Positions 25,764 to 34,834 of a DNA stretch of 64,000 nt are shown one piece after another (positions within the stretch are counted from its first letter, which is position 1; each line of letters begins with the position of its first letter). This DNA is from Thiorhodococcus mannitoliphagus. Lineage in GTDB: Bacteria > Pseudomonadota > Gammaproteobacteria > Chromatiales > Chromatiaceae. The notes below the pieces were generated by a model, which saw only the letters and a list, made by a program, of their open reading frames with translations, had not been told where the DNA came from and searched no databases. Both the position numbers and the translations under genes were made by a program. Where the stretch lies: NCBI RefSeq assembly GCF_010915725.1, contig NZ_JAAIJR010000007.1, positions 1-64,000 on the forward strand. The letters are read 5' to 3'.

Positions 25764-26894
25764 CTAGCTGGCAGTGAAGGCGCCCAAGACATCGAGGGCC
25801 GATTGATACTCCAGCCCTTGCGCCTCCGCGACCTCCTTGCGACAGAGGCGGCCGCGCGCGACGTTCAAACCGTTGCGCAAATGCGGGTCTTCGAGCAAGG
25901 CCGTCGTGGTGCCCTTGTCGGCCAGGGCGAGCACATAGGGCAAGGTCACGTTGTTGAGCGCCAGCGTGGAGGTGCGGGCAACGGCACCCGGCATGTTGGC
26001 GACGCAGTAATGGATGACCCCCTCGACCTCGAAGGTCGGGTCCTGGTGTGTGGTCGGGCGAGAGGTCTCGAAGCAGCCGCCTTGGTCGATGGAGACGTCG
26101 ACCAGCACGGCGCCCGTCTTCATCCGCGCGACCATGTCGCGCGACACGAGCTTGGGCGCCGTGGCCCCAGGCACCAGAACGGCGCCGATCACCAGGTCCG
26201 CGCGCAAGACGCAGTCTTCCAGGGCATGCGCCGTCGCCAGCAAGGTGCGGACACGGTTGCCGTAGCGCTCGTCGATGGCACGCAGGGCGTTGACGTTGCG
26301 ATCGAGGATGGTCACGTCCGCCCCCAGCCCAACCGCCATGGCGAGGGCGTTGCGTCCCACGACGCCGGCCCCGAGGATGGTGACCACGCCGGGCTCCACG
26401 CCCGGCACGCCGCCGAGCAGCACGCCGCGCCCGCCAGCTTCCTTTTCGAGACAGTGGGCGCCAGCCTGGACGGACATGCGGCCCGCCACCTCGGACATGG
26501 GGGCGAGCAAGGGAAGCCGGCCCGCCTCGTCCGTCACGGTTTCATAGGCGATACAGAGCGCGCCGCTCGCCATGAGGTCGCCTGTCTGCTCGGGATCTGG
26601 GGCGAGATGGAGGAAGGTGAAGAGACTATGATGCTCGCGCAGCCTTGCACGCTCGACCGCCAGGGGCTCCTTGACCTTGACGATGAGTTCGGCGCGCGCG
26701 AAAACCTCGTCAGCGGAGCCGAGGATATCGGCACCGGCGGACAGGTACTCCTCGTCGCAAAAGCCGATGGCAGCGCCCGCCTGGGTCTCGACCAGCACCC
26801 GATGCCCGGACGCGATGAGTTCCTTGACCGCTGCCGGGGTGAGACCCACCCGGTACTCGTTGTTCTTGATCTCGCGTGGCACACCGACCTTCAT
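25764..26894 (-). CDS. ald: Alanine dehydrogenase
   Basis: The 376-residue enzyme catalyses NAD-dependent interconversion of L-alanine with pyruvate and ammonia. It opens [20 protein letters not shown], with the Arg and Lys-containing substrate pocket, and carries [28 protein letters not shown] (Rossmann GxGxxG near 170), [21 protein letters not shown] and [16 protein letters not shown]. All are standard for Ald. The ATG at 26894 follows GGAGGGCTTGAGG. It is a single-gene unit on the minus strand; the MIF-like gene upstream is about 130 bases away. The product could assimilate ammonia or supply pyruvate from alanine. Confidence 0.95.
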   Translation of the reverse strand: MKVGVPREIKNNEYRVGLTPAAVKELIASGHRVLVETQAGAAIGFCDEEYLSAGADILGSADEVFARAELIVKVKEPLAVERARLREHHSLFTFLHLAPDPEQTGDLMASGALCIAYETVTDEAGRLPLLAPMSEVAGRMSVQAGAHCLEKEAGGRGVLLGGVPGVEPGVVTILGAGVVGRNALAMAVGLGADVTILDRNVNALRAIDERYGNRVRTLLATAHALEDCVLRADLVIGAVLVPGATAPKLVSRDMVARMKTGAVLVDVSIDQGGCFETSRPTTHQDPTFEVEGVIHYCVANMPGAVARTSTLALNNVTLPYVLALADKGTTTALLEDPHLRNGLNVARGRLCRKEVAEAQGLEYQSALDVLGAFTAS

Positions 26895-27028
26895 CCTCAA
26901 GCCCTCCAGAGGCTGCGCAAGCCGCGAGGCCGGCCGACTAGGCTCGCCCCGATGCTCAAGATTTGGGGGTCAGGGATCTGTGTTTCATCACGCTTCCGCG
27001 ACAGCATGCGGCCAGGGCTTGCTCGACT

Positions 27029-27373
27029 TCAGAAGGTCCCGCCGTTCCAGCCGAAGAGGTGCCTTGGCGGCGCGGCGAATTCGATGTAGATGCGCCCGGC
27101 CGCGATACCCAGGGTCTCGCCAAGCAGCGCGCAGAGCGCACTGGAGAAGTCGGCCGACTTGGACTCAGGCAATCCCAGGCTCTTGAGTTCGAGATAGGCG
27201 GTCGGCTCATCCGTGCCGCCGAACAGCATATCGCGACCCTCTTCGAGGACGACCATCACATAGGATTCGGGCTTGCCGAGCATCTCGGCGACAGTCTGGG
27301 ATGCCTTGGCGAGAAAGCCAGCACGCTCGGCGCCAGGCACCTGAGCGTTGGTGGTGATGCGAAGGGTGGGCAT
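27029..27373 (-). CDS. MIF / phenylpyruvate tautomerase family protein
   Basis: The 114-residue protein belongs to the tautomerase superfamily, MIF branch. Pro2 follows Met and becomes the N-terminal catalytic base. MPTLRITTNAQV, KPESYVMVVLEEG, the beta-strand AYLELKSLGL and GIAAGRIYIEF plus a terminal FGWNGGTF all fit MIF homologues of bacteria and plants, which form trimers. The cellular substrate in bacteria is unclear. A 270-bp segment covering its first 26 codons and its upstream region is duplicated immediately upstream, so the promoter and leader exist twice. Confidence 0.9.
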   Translation of the reverse strand: MPTLRITTNAQVPGAERAGFLAKASQTVAEMLGKPESYVMVVLEEGRDMLFGGTDEPTAYLELKSLGLPESKSADFSSALCALLGETLGIAAGRIYIEFAAPPRHLFGWNGGTF

Positions 27374-27480
27374 CGTGGCGTCTCCATCGGGTTGCGGATG
27401 GGGCAGATGATAATCCCAGACTCGGGAATGTGAACCGCCAAGGCGCGATGAGGAAGGCTAGACGAACGCAAACCTAGTCG

Positions 27481-27561
27481 GGTGGACAAGCACAGCGCAG
27501 TCCACCAACACCAATGCCGGCGCGGGACTCGGTGGACTTCGCTCTCGCTCGTCCACCCTAC
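27481..27561. repeat. GGTGGAC inverted-repeat element, copy 1
   Basis: GGTGGACAAGC at the left is complementary to GCTCGTCCACCCTAC at the right, with internal CAGTCCACCAAC and GGTGGACTTCGC. It forms a multi-armed stem-loop of about 80 bp, a type of small repeat seen between genes in many gammaproteobacteria. It lacks the first TA of copy 2. Confidence 0.7.
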
Positions 27562-27565
27562 AACA

Positions 27566-27643
27566 CTGGGATGCCTTGGCGAGAAAACTAGCACGCTCGG
27601 CGCTAGACACCTGAGCGTTGGTGGTGATGCGAAGGGTGGGCAT
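27566..27643 (-). pseudogene. Truncated duplicate of the MIF gene start
   Basis: The first 26 codons of the MIF gene (MPTLRITTNAQVSSAERASF and so on) are repeated, then cut off by the repeat element at 27481-27565. Remaining codons to a stop at 27458 are repeat-derived. No functional tautomerase can be made, but a short peptide could be. Confidence 0.8.
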
Positions 27644-27750
27644 CTTGGCGTCTCCATCGGGTTGCGGATGGGGCAGATGATAATCCCAGACTCGGGAATG
27701 TGAACCGCCAAGGCGCGATGAGGAAGGCTAGACGAACGCAAACCTAGTCG

Positions 27751-27829
27751 TAGGGTGGACAAGCGCAGCGCAGTCCACCAACGCCGACGCGGGATTCGGT
27801 GGACTTCGCTCTCGCTCGTCCACCCTACA
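27751..27829. repeat. GGTGGAC inverted-repeat element, copy 2
   Basis: TAGGGTGGACAAGCGCAGCG at the left pairs with CGCTCGTCCACCCTA at the right. It is near-identical to copy 1 at 27481-27561 and probably the parent of the duplication end-point. It lies about 40 bases after the rhodopsin gene stop. Confidence 0.7.
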
Positions 27830-27868
27830 ACATAACCACCCCGCCGTTTTAGCCCAGGGTAACAGGGA

Positions 27869-28633
27869 CTAGGCGCCGCCTTCCGCGCGCAGTGACTTGG
27901 AGATCTCGCGAGCCGCGTAGACGACCAGGAAGCCCCAAAGGACCTTGTTGACGATGTCGCCGACGTTGACGGTGAACTCCCGCAGCACCACGCCGACGCC
28001 GGAATCGAACACCATGGCGTAGAAGAAGCCGGCCGGGAAGATGGCCCAGCCAATCAGGAAGAAGAAGAACATATAGATGAGGGCGTCGCGCTGGGCCGGG
28101 ATCAGCTCCTCGCCCGGCAGGCGACGCAGGGCCTGGAAGATGGAGAAGGTCATGTACATCCAGAGCATGCCGCTGACGGTGAACCAGGTCAGGGCGGTCA
28201 GGCTCACGCCGTCTCCCGAGAGGATCGACCGCTCGCCCAGGTAGCCGGTCGAGATCATGGCGAAGTCGATGATGACCAGCTTGACCGCGAAGGCCGCGCC
28301 GACGCGCTCGATACCCATGAGGAGCGGGAACATGACGATGAGCATGGCGGTGGTCGCCAGCCAGTAACCGTAGCGCACCATGAGCGGCAGCTCACCAATG
28401 GCGGCGGCCATCTCCTGCACGCCCGCGGCGCCAGCCGCGATGGGCTGCAATCGTGTGAAGAAGTAGAGGTGCAGCACGCTGGAGGCGGCGCAGACGATGA
28501 TGTTGAGCAGGGCCAGCAAGCGCAGGCGTCCGGTCAGCTTGGGGGCCTGGATCACGAAATAGACCACGGCGAGGATGGCCGCGAGACCGCAGGTCAGGAA
28601 GGAAAAGTAGGTGAGGTTGAAAAGCGTCGTCAT
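27869..28633 (-). CDS. Microbial (type I) rhodopsin with altered proton-relay residues
   Basis: The 254-residue protein has seven hydrophobic helices and aligns well by eye with proteorhodopsin. Helix B has SSVLHLYFFTR (His55, equivalent to PR His75). Helix C has VRYGYWLATTAMLIVMF. Helix D ends in ISTGYLGE (PR: GYMGE), helix E contains LWMYM, helix F FLIGWAIFPAGFF, and helix G VGDIVNKVLWGF with the retinal-binding Lys230 and Asp226. Arg87 and Trp91 of helix C are kept. The primary acceptor (PR Asp97) is Tyr90, and the donor (PR Glu108) is Met101, with Thr94 retained. Outward proton pumping therefore looks unlikely; sensing or another mode is inferred. It is the last gene of a Pil/Chp-type chemosensory run, 46 bases after a secreted protein gene. 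No carotenoid cleavage (retinal synthesis) gene is in the window. Confidence 0.88.
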   Translation of the reverse strand: MTTLFNLTYFSFLTCGLAAILAVVYFVIQAPKLTGRLRLLALLNIIVCAASSVLHLYFFTRLQPIAAGAAGVQEMAAAIGELPLMVRYGYWLATTAMLIVMFPLLMGIERVGAAFAVKLVIIDFAMISTGYLGERSILSGDGVSLTALTWFTVSGMLWMYMTFSIFQALRRLPGEELIPAQRDALIYMFFFFLIGWAIFPAGFFYAMVFDSGVGVVLREFTVNVGDIVNKVLWGFLVVYAAREISKSLRAEGGA

Positions 28634-28678
28634 GGTATCGGTTCCCGATCGAAGCCCAGAGTCAGTGCGGTGATGCCA

Positions 28679-29311
28679 TCAACCGCGGCGAATACGAACG
28701 GCAAACCAGGCTCCGTCGACGCCGTCGCCGGTAACCTCGCCCGCGCCCTGGTCGCCCGCCCACTCATAGAGCGGATGACCCTCATAGCTCCATTGCTGTG
28801 AGCCGTCCTCGCGCTGAACGGTGGCGAAGCCTCCGCTGGCACCCTCGGCCCCGATCGCGAGATAGGGTCGCCAGAGTTGGGAGCAGCTGGGATCACAGCC
28901 AGATCCCTCGGCGGTCCCACGAAAGGCGACATAGAGGGTCCGCCCCGCTGAATTGGCCAGCACTGGACCGAGTCGCCCTTCCTCGACCTTGAAGTTGCCG
29001 GAGGCGGCTTCGATGGCCTCGGATTCGGCGACCGGATAGCGACTGGGATCCACCTCGGCGCGCGGAGATGGCGCCTCGGTCGGCACCTCTTTCACGGCTG
29101 CACCTGCGGCCGGCTTGGCCGGTGCGGGCGCGGCAGGCTGCGGCTGCGGATAACCCGGCGCCTGGTAGCCGCCGTAGGGGGCGTAGTAGGCCGGCTGGGG
29201 ATAGTAATAATAGCCCTGGGCTGGCTGCTGCTTTGCTTGCTCGGCCTGGACGGCCGACACGAATGACAGCGCCAATAGGGTCGCGACCAGAATGCGCATT
29301 TCTCTGTCCAT
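28679..29311 (-). CDS. Secreted repeat protein (PF03640/COG4315 type)
   Basis: The 210-residue product begins with a signal peptide (MRILVATLLALSFVSAVQA), then a Tyr/Pro/Gln-rich linker with YYYYPQPAYYAPYGGYQAPG (about residues 33-55), and a C-terminal domain of about 110 residues with the paired motif GRTLYVAF...CSQLWRPYLA and WSYEGHPLYEWAGD. This domain occurs in exported proteins of unknown function (Lipoprotein_15 type). It starts directly after the CheA-type gene stop; a second ATG at 29299 has GGACAGAG upstream and may be the real start. Its position between the kinase and the rhodopsin suggests co-expression. Confidence 0.8.
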   Translation of the reverse strand: MDREMRILVATLLALSFVSAVQAEQAKQQPAQGYYYYPQPAYYAPYGGYQAPGYPQPQPAAPAPAKPAAGAAVKEVPTEAPSPRAEVDPSRYPVAESEAIEAASGNFKVEEGRLGPVLANSAGRTLYVAFRGTAEGSGCDPSCSQLWRPYLAIGAEGASGGFATVQREDGSQQWSYEGHPLYEWAGDQGAGEVTGDGVDGAWFAVRIRRG

Positions 29312-32300
29312 TCAAGACACCTGCTCGAGTGCCTGTTGAAGAAAGTCCAAGACATCGTCTTCCTGGTAGGGCTTGACGAAGTATTCGTCGACACCGGCCT
29401 GCAAGGCCTCACGCCGGTGCTTCGCGGTGGAGCGCGAGGTGATCATGGCGATGGGCAGGCTGCTGGTCTCGGGCGAGGAGCGCAGATGCGCGGTCAGCTC
29501 GAGGCCATTCATATGCGGCATCTCCATGTCCACTAGGAGCACATCCACGGTGTCGCGCGTCAGCGCCTGCACCGCCTCCAGGCCATCACGCGCGGTCAGC
29601 GGGCGGAAGCCGCCGTCTTCGGCAAGCCTCGAGAGCAGACGCCGCATGGAGAGCGAGTCGTCCACGATCAGCACGGTCGGCGGCCTGATCTCCTCGCGCA
29701 CGTCTTGCGCGACCAGCTCGGACAGATCTGTGCCCGAGGTCACCCGAATCAGGGCGCGCAGCTCGATGATGGGCACGACGCGGCCGTCGCCGAGGATGGA
29801 CGCAGACAAGAGTCCCGGAATACGCGGCACCAAGGGGCCGAGCTGCATGGCGACCAGCTCACGTCCATCGAGCAGCGCGTCGACCATAACGGCCTGCTCG
29901 CCGGTGTCGGTATCCATGAGCAGCACGACCTGGCGGCCGCAGCCCGGATCCTGTCCCTTGAGCCCTTTAGTCGCTTTAAGCCCTTTAGTCGCTTTAAGCC
30001 CTATCAGCTTGTTGAGCCGAGTGAGCGGACAGCGGCCTTGCTCGTGCTTGAAGATCCAACCCTCTCGGGTCTCCTCGACGTCGCCTTCGTCCGAGAGCAC
30101 CGCAAGCCGGATCTCATTTGCAGGAATCGCCAGTAGCTGCTCGTTGCACTCCACGAGCAGGCAGTACATGGCCAACAGCGATGAGGGCATGCGCGCGGTG
30201 AAGCGATAGCCCTTGCCGGGCACGGTCTCCAGCTCCAGTGAGCCGTTCAAGGACCGGACGGTGCTGGCGACGACGTCCATGCCGACGCCGCGCCCCGAGA
30301 CCTGCGTGACCTCATCGCGCGTCGAGAAGCCGGGCCGCAGCGTCAGCATCGCCAGCTCCTGGTTCGTCAGCTCGGCGTAGGGGTCGATGAGGCCCTTATC
30401 GATCGCCTTCGTCCGGATACGATCGAGATCCAGGCCGCGGCCGTCGTCGCCAATGCCGACTTCGACCTGATCGCCGAGCTGCTTGAAGTGAACCTCGATG
30501 AGGCCCTGTCCCGGCTTACCCTCGGCCTCCCGCTCCTCGGGCGGCTCGATTCCGTGATCAATGGCGTTGCGGACCATGTGCATCATGGCGGGCATGAGCC
30601 GATCCAGCAGGTCGCCGTCGATGCGGACATCACTGCCCTGGACATTCAGCTCGGCCTGCTTGCCCGTGGCGCGGCAGGTCTGGCGCACCGCGCGCAGCAA
30701 TCGCGGCACAACGCTGCTGACGGGCACGAGGCGTGTCGCCATGGTGATGTGGCGCAGCTGCTGACTGAGTTTGACCTGCTGGAGCGACAGCTCGGTCATA
30801 CTCCTGAGGGTGCCATCTAGGGTCTGGGCGAGTTCGCGGGCATCGCTCACGCCCTCGTTCAACCGGCGCGTGGCGATGTACATCTCGTTGTATTGCTCGA
30901 GTTCGATGGGGTCGAACGACTCCTCCAGCGCTGCGGATGCAGGCGCACCACTGCGGGTGCCCAAGCCGCGCAGGTCCACGAGCTGCTCGAGTTCGGCGAC
31001 GTGCAGCAGATTGCGGCGATCGAGTTCCCTGCTCTCGCCTAGGGTGCGCTGGGCCTGTGCCAGCTGCTCCTCCGACTGCGAGAGGGCCATGGAGAGTTCG
31101 CCAACGAGGCGCAGCAACTCGTCGACGGTGCGCGCGGGCACCTGGAGATAGCTGTCTTCCTGATCGGCCTCGCTCGCGGGCGCTGGCTGGGTCGCTGTCT
31201 CGACGGCGACCTCGGGCGCGTCGCCCTGCTCCGTCTCCGCGTCCAGCGCCGTCGCGACGGTGGCGATCTCGATATCAGGCGCGGCCTCGGCGAGCGCCGC
31301 CTTGCCCTCGCGATCGATGCGATTGGCCCAGTCGAGGACCTCCTGCATGATTGCCTGGAAGGCATCTGGGTCATAGGGCTCGACGCCATTGATGACGTCG
31401 AACATGATCGCTAGGCCATCGGCACCGGCGGCCAGGGTATCGCCCAGGTTGGGACCAGGCGCCAGCTCCTCCTCGGTCAGAAACTCGAGCAGGTCTTCCA
31501 GGTGGTGCCCGAGGAGCGCGACGGCGCGCACGCCGCAAACATTGGCCGAGCCCTTGATGGTGTGCGCCAGCCGCTGCGCGTGACGCAGCGCATCCTCGCC
31601 GCCACCGCCATTGATGATGGATTGGATGACGGTCGCGAGCTGGTTGGCGAGGTCTGGCCCCTCGCGTCTGAAGCTGGCGACGACGGCCGCGTCGATGTCG
31701 TCGGCGAGGGCGAGGACGAGGTCCTCGGCCTCGATCCGCTCGGGCCGTGCGGGTCCCTTGTCGGTCTCCAGCGTGAGCGGGTCGCGGTAGAGTCCGATGA
31801 GCAGCTCGGCCGCATCCTCCTGGGAGGTCGGCTCGGTCCAATCGGGCAAGCAGAGGAGATCAACGAGCCCTTGGCGCCTGGTTTCCGCCAAGGGCTCGAA
31901 GAGATAGGCCTGGATACGCTCCGGCAGCTGCCGAAGGGCCTCAACATGGGCATCCGCCCAGACCTCGCCTGCTGGCATGGCCGCCATCTTGTAGCCGAGG
32001 CTGGCACAGAGACTCGAGAAGGCGAGGAAGCCGGCCTGAGAGGAGGCATCGGCCAGACAGACTAGGATCTCTTGAGCGGCGACTGCGGCGTCTTTGCGAC
32101 ACTCCGGCGCATCGTTATAGGCGATGTCTTCGATCCGCGCGGCGAGTTCTTCGCCCATCTCCTCGATCGCCGAGGCGAGGATCGCGAGCAGCTCGACGGC
32201 CTCATCGCTCAGATCCGCGGAAGTCGCGCCGGCTGCCATCGCGGACTCGGCCGCAATCTCAGGCGCGTCGGAAGTTAGCGCTTCCCCTGCCGTCTCGGCG

Positions 32301-32830
32301 ACCGCCGCGTCATCGGCTTCGGGCTGAGCTTCAAAGTCGGGCTTTGGCTCAGGCTCAGGCTCAGGCTCGGGAACAACGGTTTCAGCGACTGCCTCCGCTT
32401 CCGCGGAGACATCGGCGGCATCCTGCAGCGCCAACCACAGGGCTGCGGCCTCGGGGCTCAAGGGCGCATCCAAGACATCGGAGGTCGCCATCTCGAGCAG
32501 GGCCTCGATGACCTCTGCGTCAGCCGGCGCCTCGAAATGGGCCTCGAGCAGCGCCAGCAGCTCGAGCAGCGGAACGGTCGCCTCGGCGTTGCCGTTCTCG
32601 GCCTGCTCAGGCAGACCGGCGACCGCCATATCGATCAAACCGAGCAGCTCGATGACATGTTCGCCCTGCGCCTCGAACAACGGCCACAGCTCCGCCAGGG
32701 TCTCGGCAAAGTCGTTCGCCGCCTCCAGGCGGTCATCGCTGGGCGCGGAGCAGTCCCCCGCAAGCTCGACAGCCTGCTGCAGAGCGGGAACCGCGCTTGA
32801 AAAGACCTCGGCGATCGCGCCGGAGCTCAT
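29312..32830 (-). CDS. chpA: CheA-type hybrid histidine kinase of a Pil/Chp chemosensory system
   Basis: The 1172-residue kinase has a long acidic N-terminal region (Ala/Glu-rich, with a Pro-Glu repeat near 165), then one clear phosphotransfer domain with LAHTIKGSANVCG (His near 424). A coiled dimerisation segment, an ATPase domain (HMVRNAIDHGIEPPEE near 750, GDDGRGLDLD, SGRGVGMDVV), a CheW-like domain and a C-terminal receiver (LLVDMEMPHMNG, Asp near 1096) follow. This layout is that of ChpA/PilL, which controls type IV pili; ChpA has several Hpt-like domains and only one is obvious here. The ATG at 32830 is favoured; a longer frame overlaps the receptor gene. A perfect 18-bp tandem repeat encodes a GLKATK duplication between the ATPase and CheW-like parts. 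No CheR or CheB gene follows. Confidence 0.9.
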   Translation of the reverse strand: MSSGAIAEVFSSAVPALQQAVELAGDCSAPSDDRLEAANDFAETLAELWPLFEAQGEHVIELLGLIDMAVAGLPEQAENGNAEATVPLLELLALLEAHFEAPADAEVIEALLEMATSDVLDAPLSPEAAALWLALQDAADVSAEAEAVAETVVPEPEPEPEPKPDFEAQPEADDAAVAETAGEALTSDAPEIAAESAMAAGATSADLSDEAVELLAILASAIEEMGEELAARIEDIAYNDAPECRKDAAVAAQEILVCLADASSQAGFLAFSSLCASLGYKMAAMPAGEVWADAHVEALRQLPERIQAYLFEPLAETRRQGLVDLLCLPDWTEPTSQEDAAELLIGLYRDPLTLETDKGPARPERIEAEDLVLALADDIDAAVVASFRREGPDLANQLATVIQSIINGGGGEDALRHAQRLAHTIKGSANVCGVRAVALLGHHLEDLLEFLTEEELAPGPNLGDTLAAGADGLAIMFDVINGVEPYDPDAFQAIMQEVLDWANRIDREGKAALAEAAPDIEIATVATALDAETEQGDAPEVAVETATQPAPASEADQEDSYLQVPARTVDELLRLVGELSMALSQSEEQLAQAQRTLGESRELDRRNLLHVAELEQLVDLRGLGTRSGAPASAALEESFDPIELEQYNEMYIATRRLNEGVSDARELAQTLDGTLRSMTELSLQQVKLSQQLRHITMATRLVPVSSVVPRLLRAVRQTCRATGKQAELNVQGSDVRIDGDLLDRLMPAMMHMVRNAIDHGIEPPEEREAEGKPGQGLIEVHFKQLGDQVEVGIGDDGRGLDLDRIRTKAIDKGLIDPYAELTNQELAMLTLRPGFSTRDEVTQVSGRGVGMDVVASTVRSLNGSLELETVPGKGYRFTARMPSSLLAMYCLLVECNEQLLAIPANEIRLAVLSDEGDVEETREGWIFKHEQGRCPLTRLNKLIGLKATKGLKATKGLKGQDPGCGRQVVLLMDTDTGEQAVMVDALLDGRELVAMQLGPLVPRIPGLLSASILGDGRVVPIIELRALIRVTSGTDLSELVAQDVREEIRPPTVLIVDDSLSMRRLLSRLAEDGGFRPLTARDGLEAVQALTRDTVDVLLVDMEMPHMNGLELTAHLRSSPETSSLPIAMITSRSTAKHRREALQAGVDEYFVKPYQEDDVLDFLQQALEQVS
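29962..29997. repeat. Two 18-bp tandem repeats inside the kinase gene
   Basis: GCCCTTTAGTCGCTTTAA is perfectly duplicated, adding six residues (GLKATK) in frame. A third partial unit follows. It could expand or contract without breaking the frame. Confidence 0.8.
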
Positions 32831-32843
32831 GATGATGTCGCTC

Positions 32844-34649
32844 CTAGGCTTGACCGAGTGCTTCGGGCTTGGCCGGAGCTGGCAGACGGAATAGCTGGAT
32901 GGCCTCGAGCAGACTCTTGGAGTCATCCACGAGCTGGTTGGTCTCACGGGTCTGGTGGTCGAGCTGATCCGTGGTCTCCACGGTGCTGGCCCGCATGGAT
33001 GCGACGCGATCCATGAGCGTATGGTTGGCCTCCACCTGCGCTTGGGCGCGCGCGTCGATTTGGCGCACGGCCTCGGCCAGTTTGGCGGTCCCCTGCTGGG
33101 TCTCGAGCATGAGTTCGCCGGCATTCTCGATGGTGCGGGACTCGGTGCCCACCGCCTCGGTCGCCTCGTTGACGGTCTGAATGCTGTCCTGGGTCTCGAC
33201 CTGGATGTTGGCGATCAGGGTCTCGATCTGACTGGTGGCACTGCGCGAGCTGTCCGCCAGGCGTTGGACCTCCTGGGCCACCACGGCGAATCCGCGTCCG
33301 GCCTCACCGGCCGTCGCCGCCTGCATGGCCGCGTTGATGGCCAAGACGTGTGTCCGTTCGGAGAAGCTGTTGATGATATCGACAATGCCGCTGATCTCCT
33401 GCGAGCGCTCGCCGAGCCGCTTGATGCGCTTGCCGGTCTCTTGGATGGTCGAGCGGATCCGCGACATGCCCTCCACCGCACCCTTCACGGAAGCCAGTGC
33501 CTGGTCGGTCGACGCGGAGGCCTGCCCAGCGGATTCGTGACAGAAGCGTGCGAGTTCGGCGATGCCGTTGATGGCCTCGACCGCCTCGGCGAGTTCGTCA
33601 GCCGCCTGCTCGATCAGCTCACGCTCGGTCGCGGCCACCTCGACGACGCGCGCGCCCTGCGCCTGCACCTGCGCCGACGCCTGGCCGACACGCTCGGCGA
33701 TCCCGCGCACCTGTACCAGCACCCGCGCACTCTCCGAGGTGATCTGATTGAGCGCGTCGCGCAGCGGACCCGTGATGTCTTCCTTCATCGGCATCTTGAG
33801 CGTGAGGTCGCGCCGTTGACTGATGTCCGCACCGACCTGCAGCATCTCGATGATGGAGTCGTTGAGTTGGTCGTTCTGGCGCTCGAGGAAATCGATACCC
33901 TGGTTGAAGGCCAGCACCGTGCGGCCCAGTTCGTCATCGGCGCCCGGAGCCAAACGCTCCGAGAAGTCGCGGCGCTTCTCCATGCCTTGGAGGGCAGCGC
34001 GAATGCGCTCGGCCGGACTCAGGATGAAGCGCTTGGAGAGCTGTCCGATCGACAGATAGATGACGGCGCCGATCAGCAGCGCGCTGAGGATGAGCAAGGC
34101 AATGACGAGCGCCATGGTGATCTCGCGCTGATCCGCTCCGCTGACCAATGCCGCTGACAGACGCTCATCCAAATAGGCGATCGCCGCCGGCTCGAAGCCT
34201 TGCTCGAGCCCAACCACAACCTTGCCGATCTGCTTGCCGTCGCGCTCGATGGGAAACTCGCGGAAGCTGCCGCCGGTCGCATCCGACGTACCGATGAGGC
34301 TCGCGCCCTGGTCGTCTTGGATGGCGACGGCTGCAATCTCAGGGTCCTGCTCGGTCAGGGCGACCAGCGAGGCAAGCTGAGCGTCCGAACCTGGATCCTT
34401 GACCCGACCGGCGATGTCGGCCAGCAAGGCACCTGCGGTCTCGATGGAGTGGATGGTCTTTTGCTGCAACAGACTGGCGACCTCAGACTCGGATCCGGCG
34501 CTGAGGCTTTGGACGACCTGGTCGCGCTCAGTTGAGAGGCCGTAAAGCCCTCCGAGGATAGCGCCTGAGACAAGCACGAAGACCATAAGCACCACGGCGG
34601 TGGTCGCAATGGTGAGTTTCGCCGAGATGGTGAGATCGGTAAGTTTCAT
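32844..34649 (-). CDS. pilJ: PilJ-type methyl-accepting chemotaxis protein
   Basis: The 601-residue receptor has membrane helices near residues 12-37 and 178-200 bracketing a periplasmic domain of about 140 residues, then HAMP and a long coiled signalling domain. The tip reads [43 protein letters not shown], the PilJ variant with MQAA in place of IEAA. PilJ is the receptor of the pilus chemosensory pathway. The gene is 13 bases upstream of the CheA-type gene. A gap of about 185 bases separates it from the CheW gene and may hold a second promoter. Its periplasmic domain has no recognisable ligand fold to me. Confidence 0.92.
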   Translation of the reverse strand: MKLTDLTISAKLTIATTAVVLMVFVLVSGAILGGLYGLSTERDQVVQSLSAGSESEVASLLQQKTIHSIETAGALLADIAGRVKDPGSDAQLASLVALTEQDPEIAAVAIQDDQGASLIGTSDATGGSFREFPIERDGKQIGKVVVGLEQGFEPAAIAYLDERLSAALVSGADQREITMALVIALLILSALLIGAVIYLSIGQLSKRFILSPAERIRAALQGMEKRRDFSERLAPGADDELGRTVLAFNQGIDFLERQNDQLNDSIIEMLQVGADISQRRDLTLKMPMKEDITGPLRDALNQITSESARVLVQVRGIAERVGQASAQVQAQGARVVEVAATERELIEQAADELAEAVEAINGIAELARFCHESAGQASASTDQALASVKGAVEGMSRIRSTIQETGKRIKRLGERSQEISGIVDIINSFSERTHVLAINAAMQAATAGEAGRGFAVVAQEVQRLADSSRSATSQIETLIANIQVETQDSIQTVNEATEAVGTESRTIENAGELMLETQQGTAKLAEAVRQIDARAQAQVEANHTLMDRVASMRASTVETTDQLDHQTRETNQLVDDSKSLLEAIQLFRLPAPAKPEALGQA

Positions 34650-34834
34650 GTGAAGTCCTTCAACGAAATAGCACCGGCTTAGGGCATCGCTGATTGCTCG
34701 CGTCGCCTGCCCATGTCATGGATGGCCCGGTCTCTTCAGGCAACTAAAAACCCATTAAAATCAGGTGACTCCTCTAGCATGATCGCGAGTCATCGGCTGA
34801 TTGGCTGCCAGGAAGGCGGTCGACCAGCTCGCGT

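Larger units (their letters stand above)
27296..27833. repeat. 270-bp tandem duplication of the MIF gene start and upstream region
   Basis: The block from CTGGGATGCCTTGGCGAGAA at 27296 recurs at 27566 with only a few differences through the MIF start codon, the upstream sequence with ATAATCCCAGACTCGGGAA, and a GGTGGAC-type repeat. Each unit ends with CACCCTACAACA. The high identity implies a recent event. Confidence 0.85.

Noticed and set aside
25803-27089. 428-codon frame antisense to the alanine dehydrogenase gene
   Set aside because: It mirrors the ald coding sequence; its Gln/Gly/His/Arg-rich pattern is the usual antisense artefact.
27296-27833. Repeats near the MIF gene considered as a CRISPR array
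   Set aside because: There are only two long units of 270 bp, no spacers of equal size and no cas genes nearby.
29312-33124. A 1270-codon version of the CheA-type gene starting at 33124
   Set aside because: The first 98 codons lie within the PilJ gene in another frame and are Arg/Ser/Pro-rich; the ATG at 32830 gives a normal start.
32955-34157. 400-codon plus-strand frame across the PilJ gene
   Set aside because: Antisense shadow of a coiled receptor; no family match.
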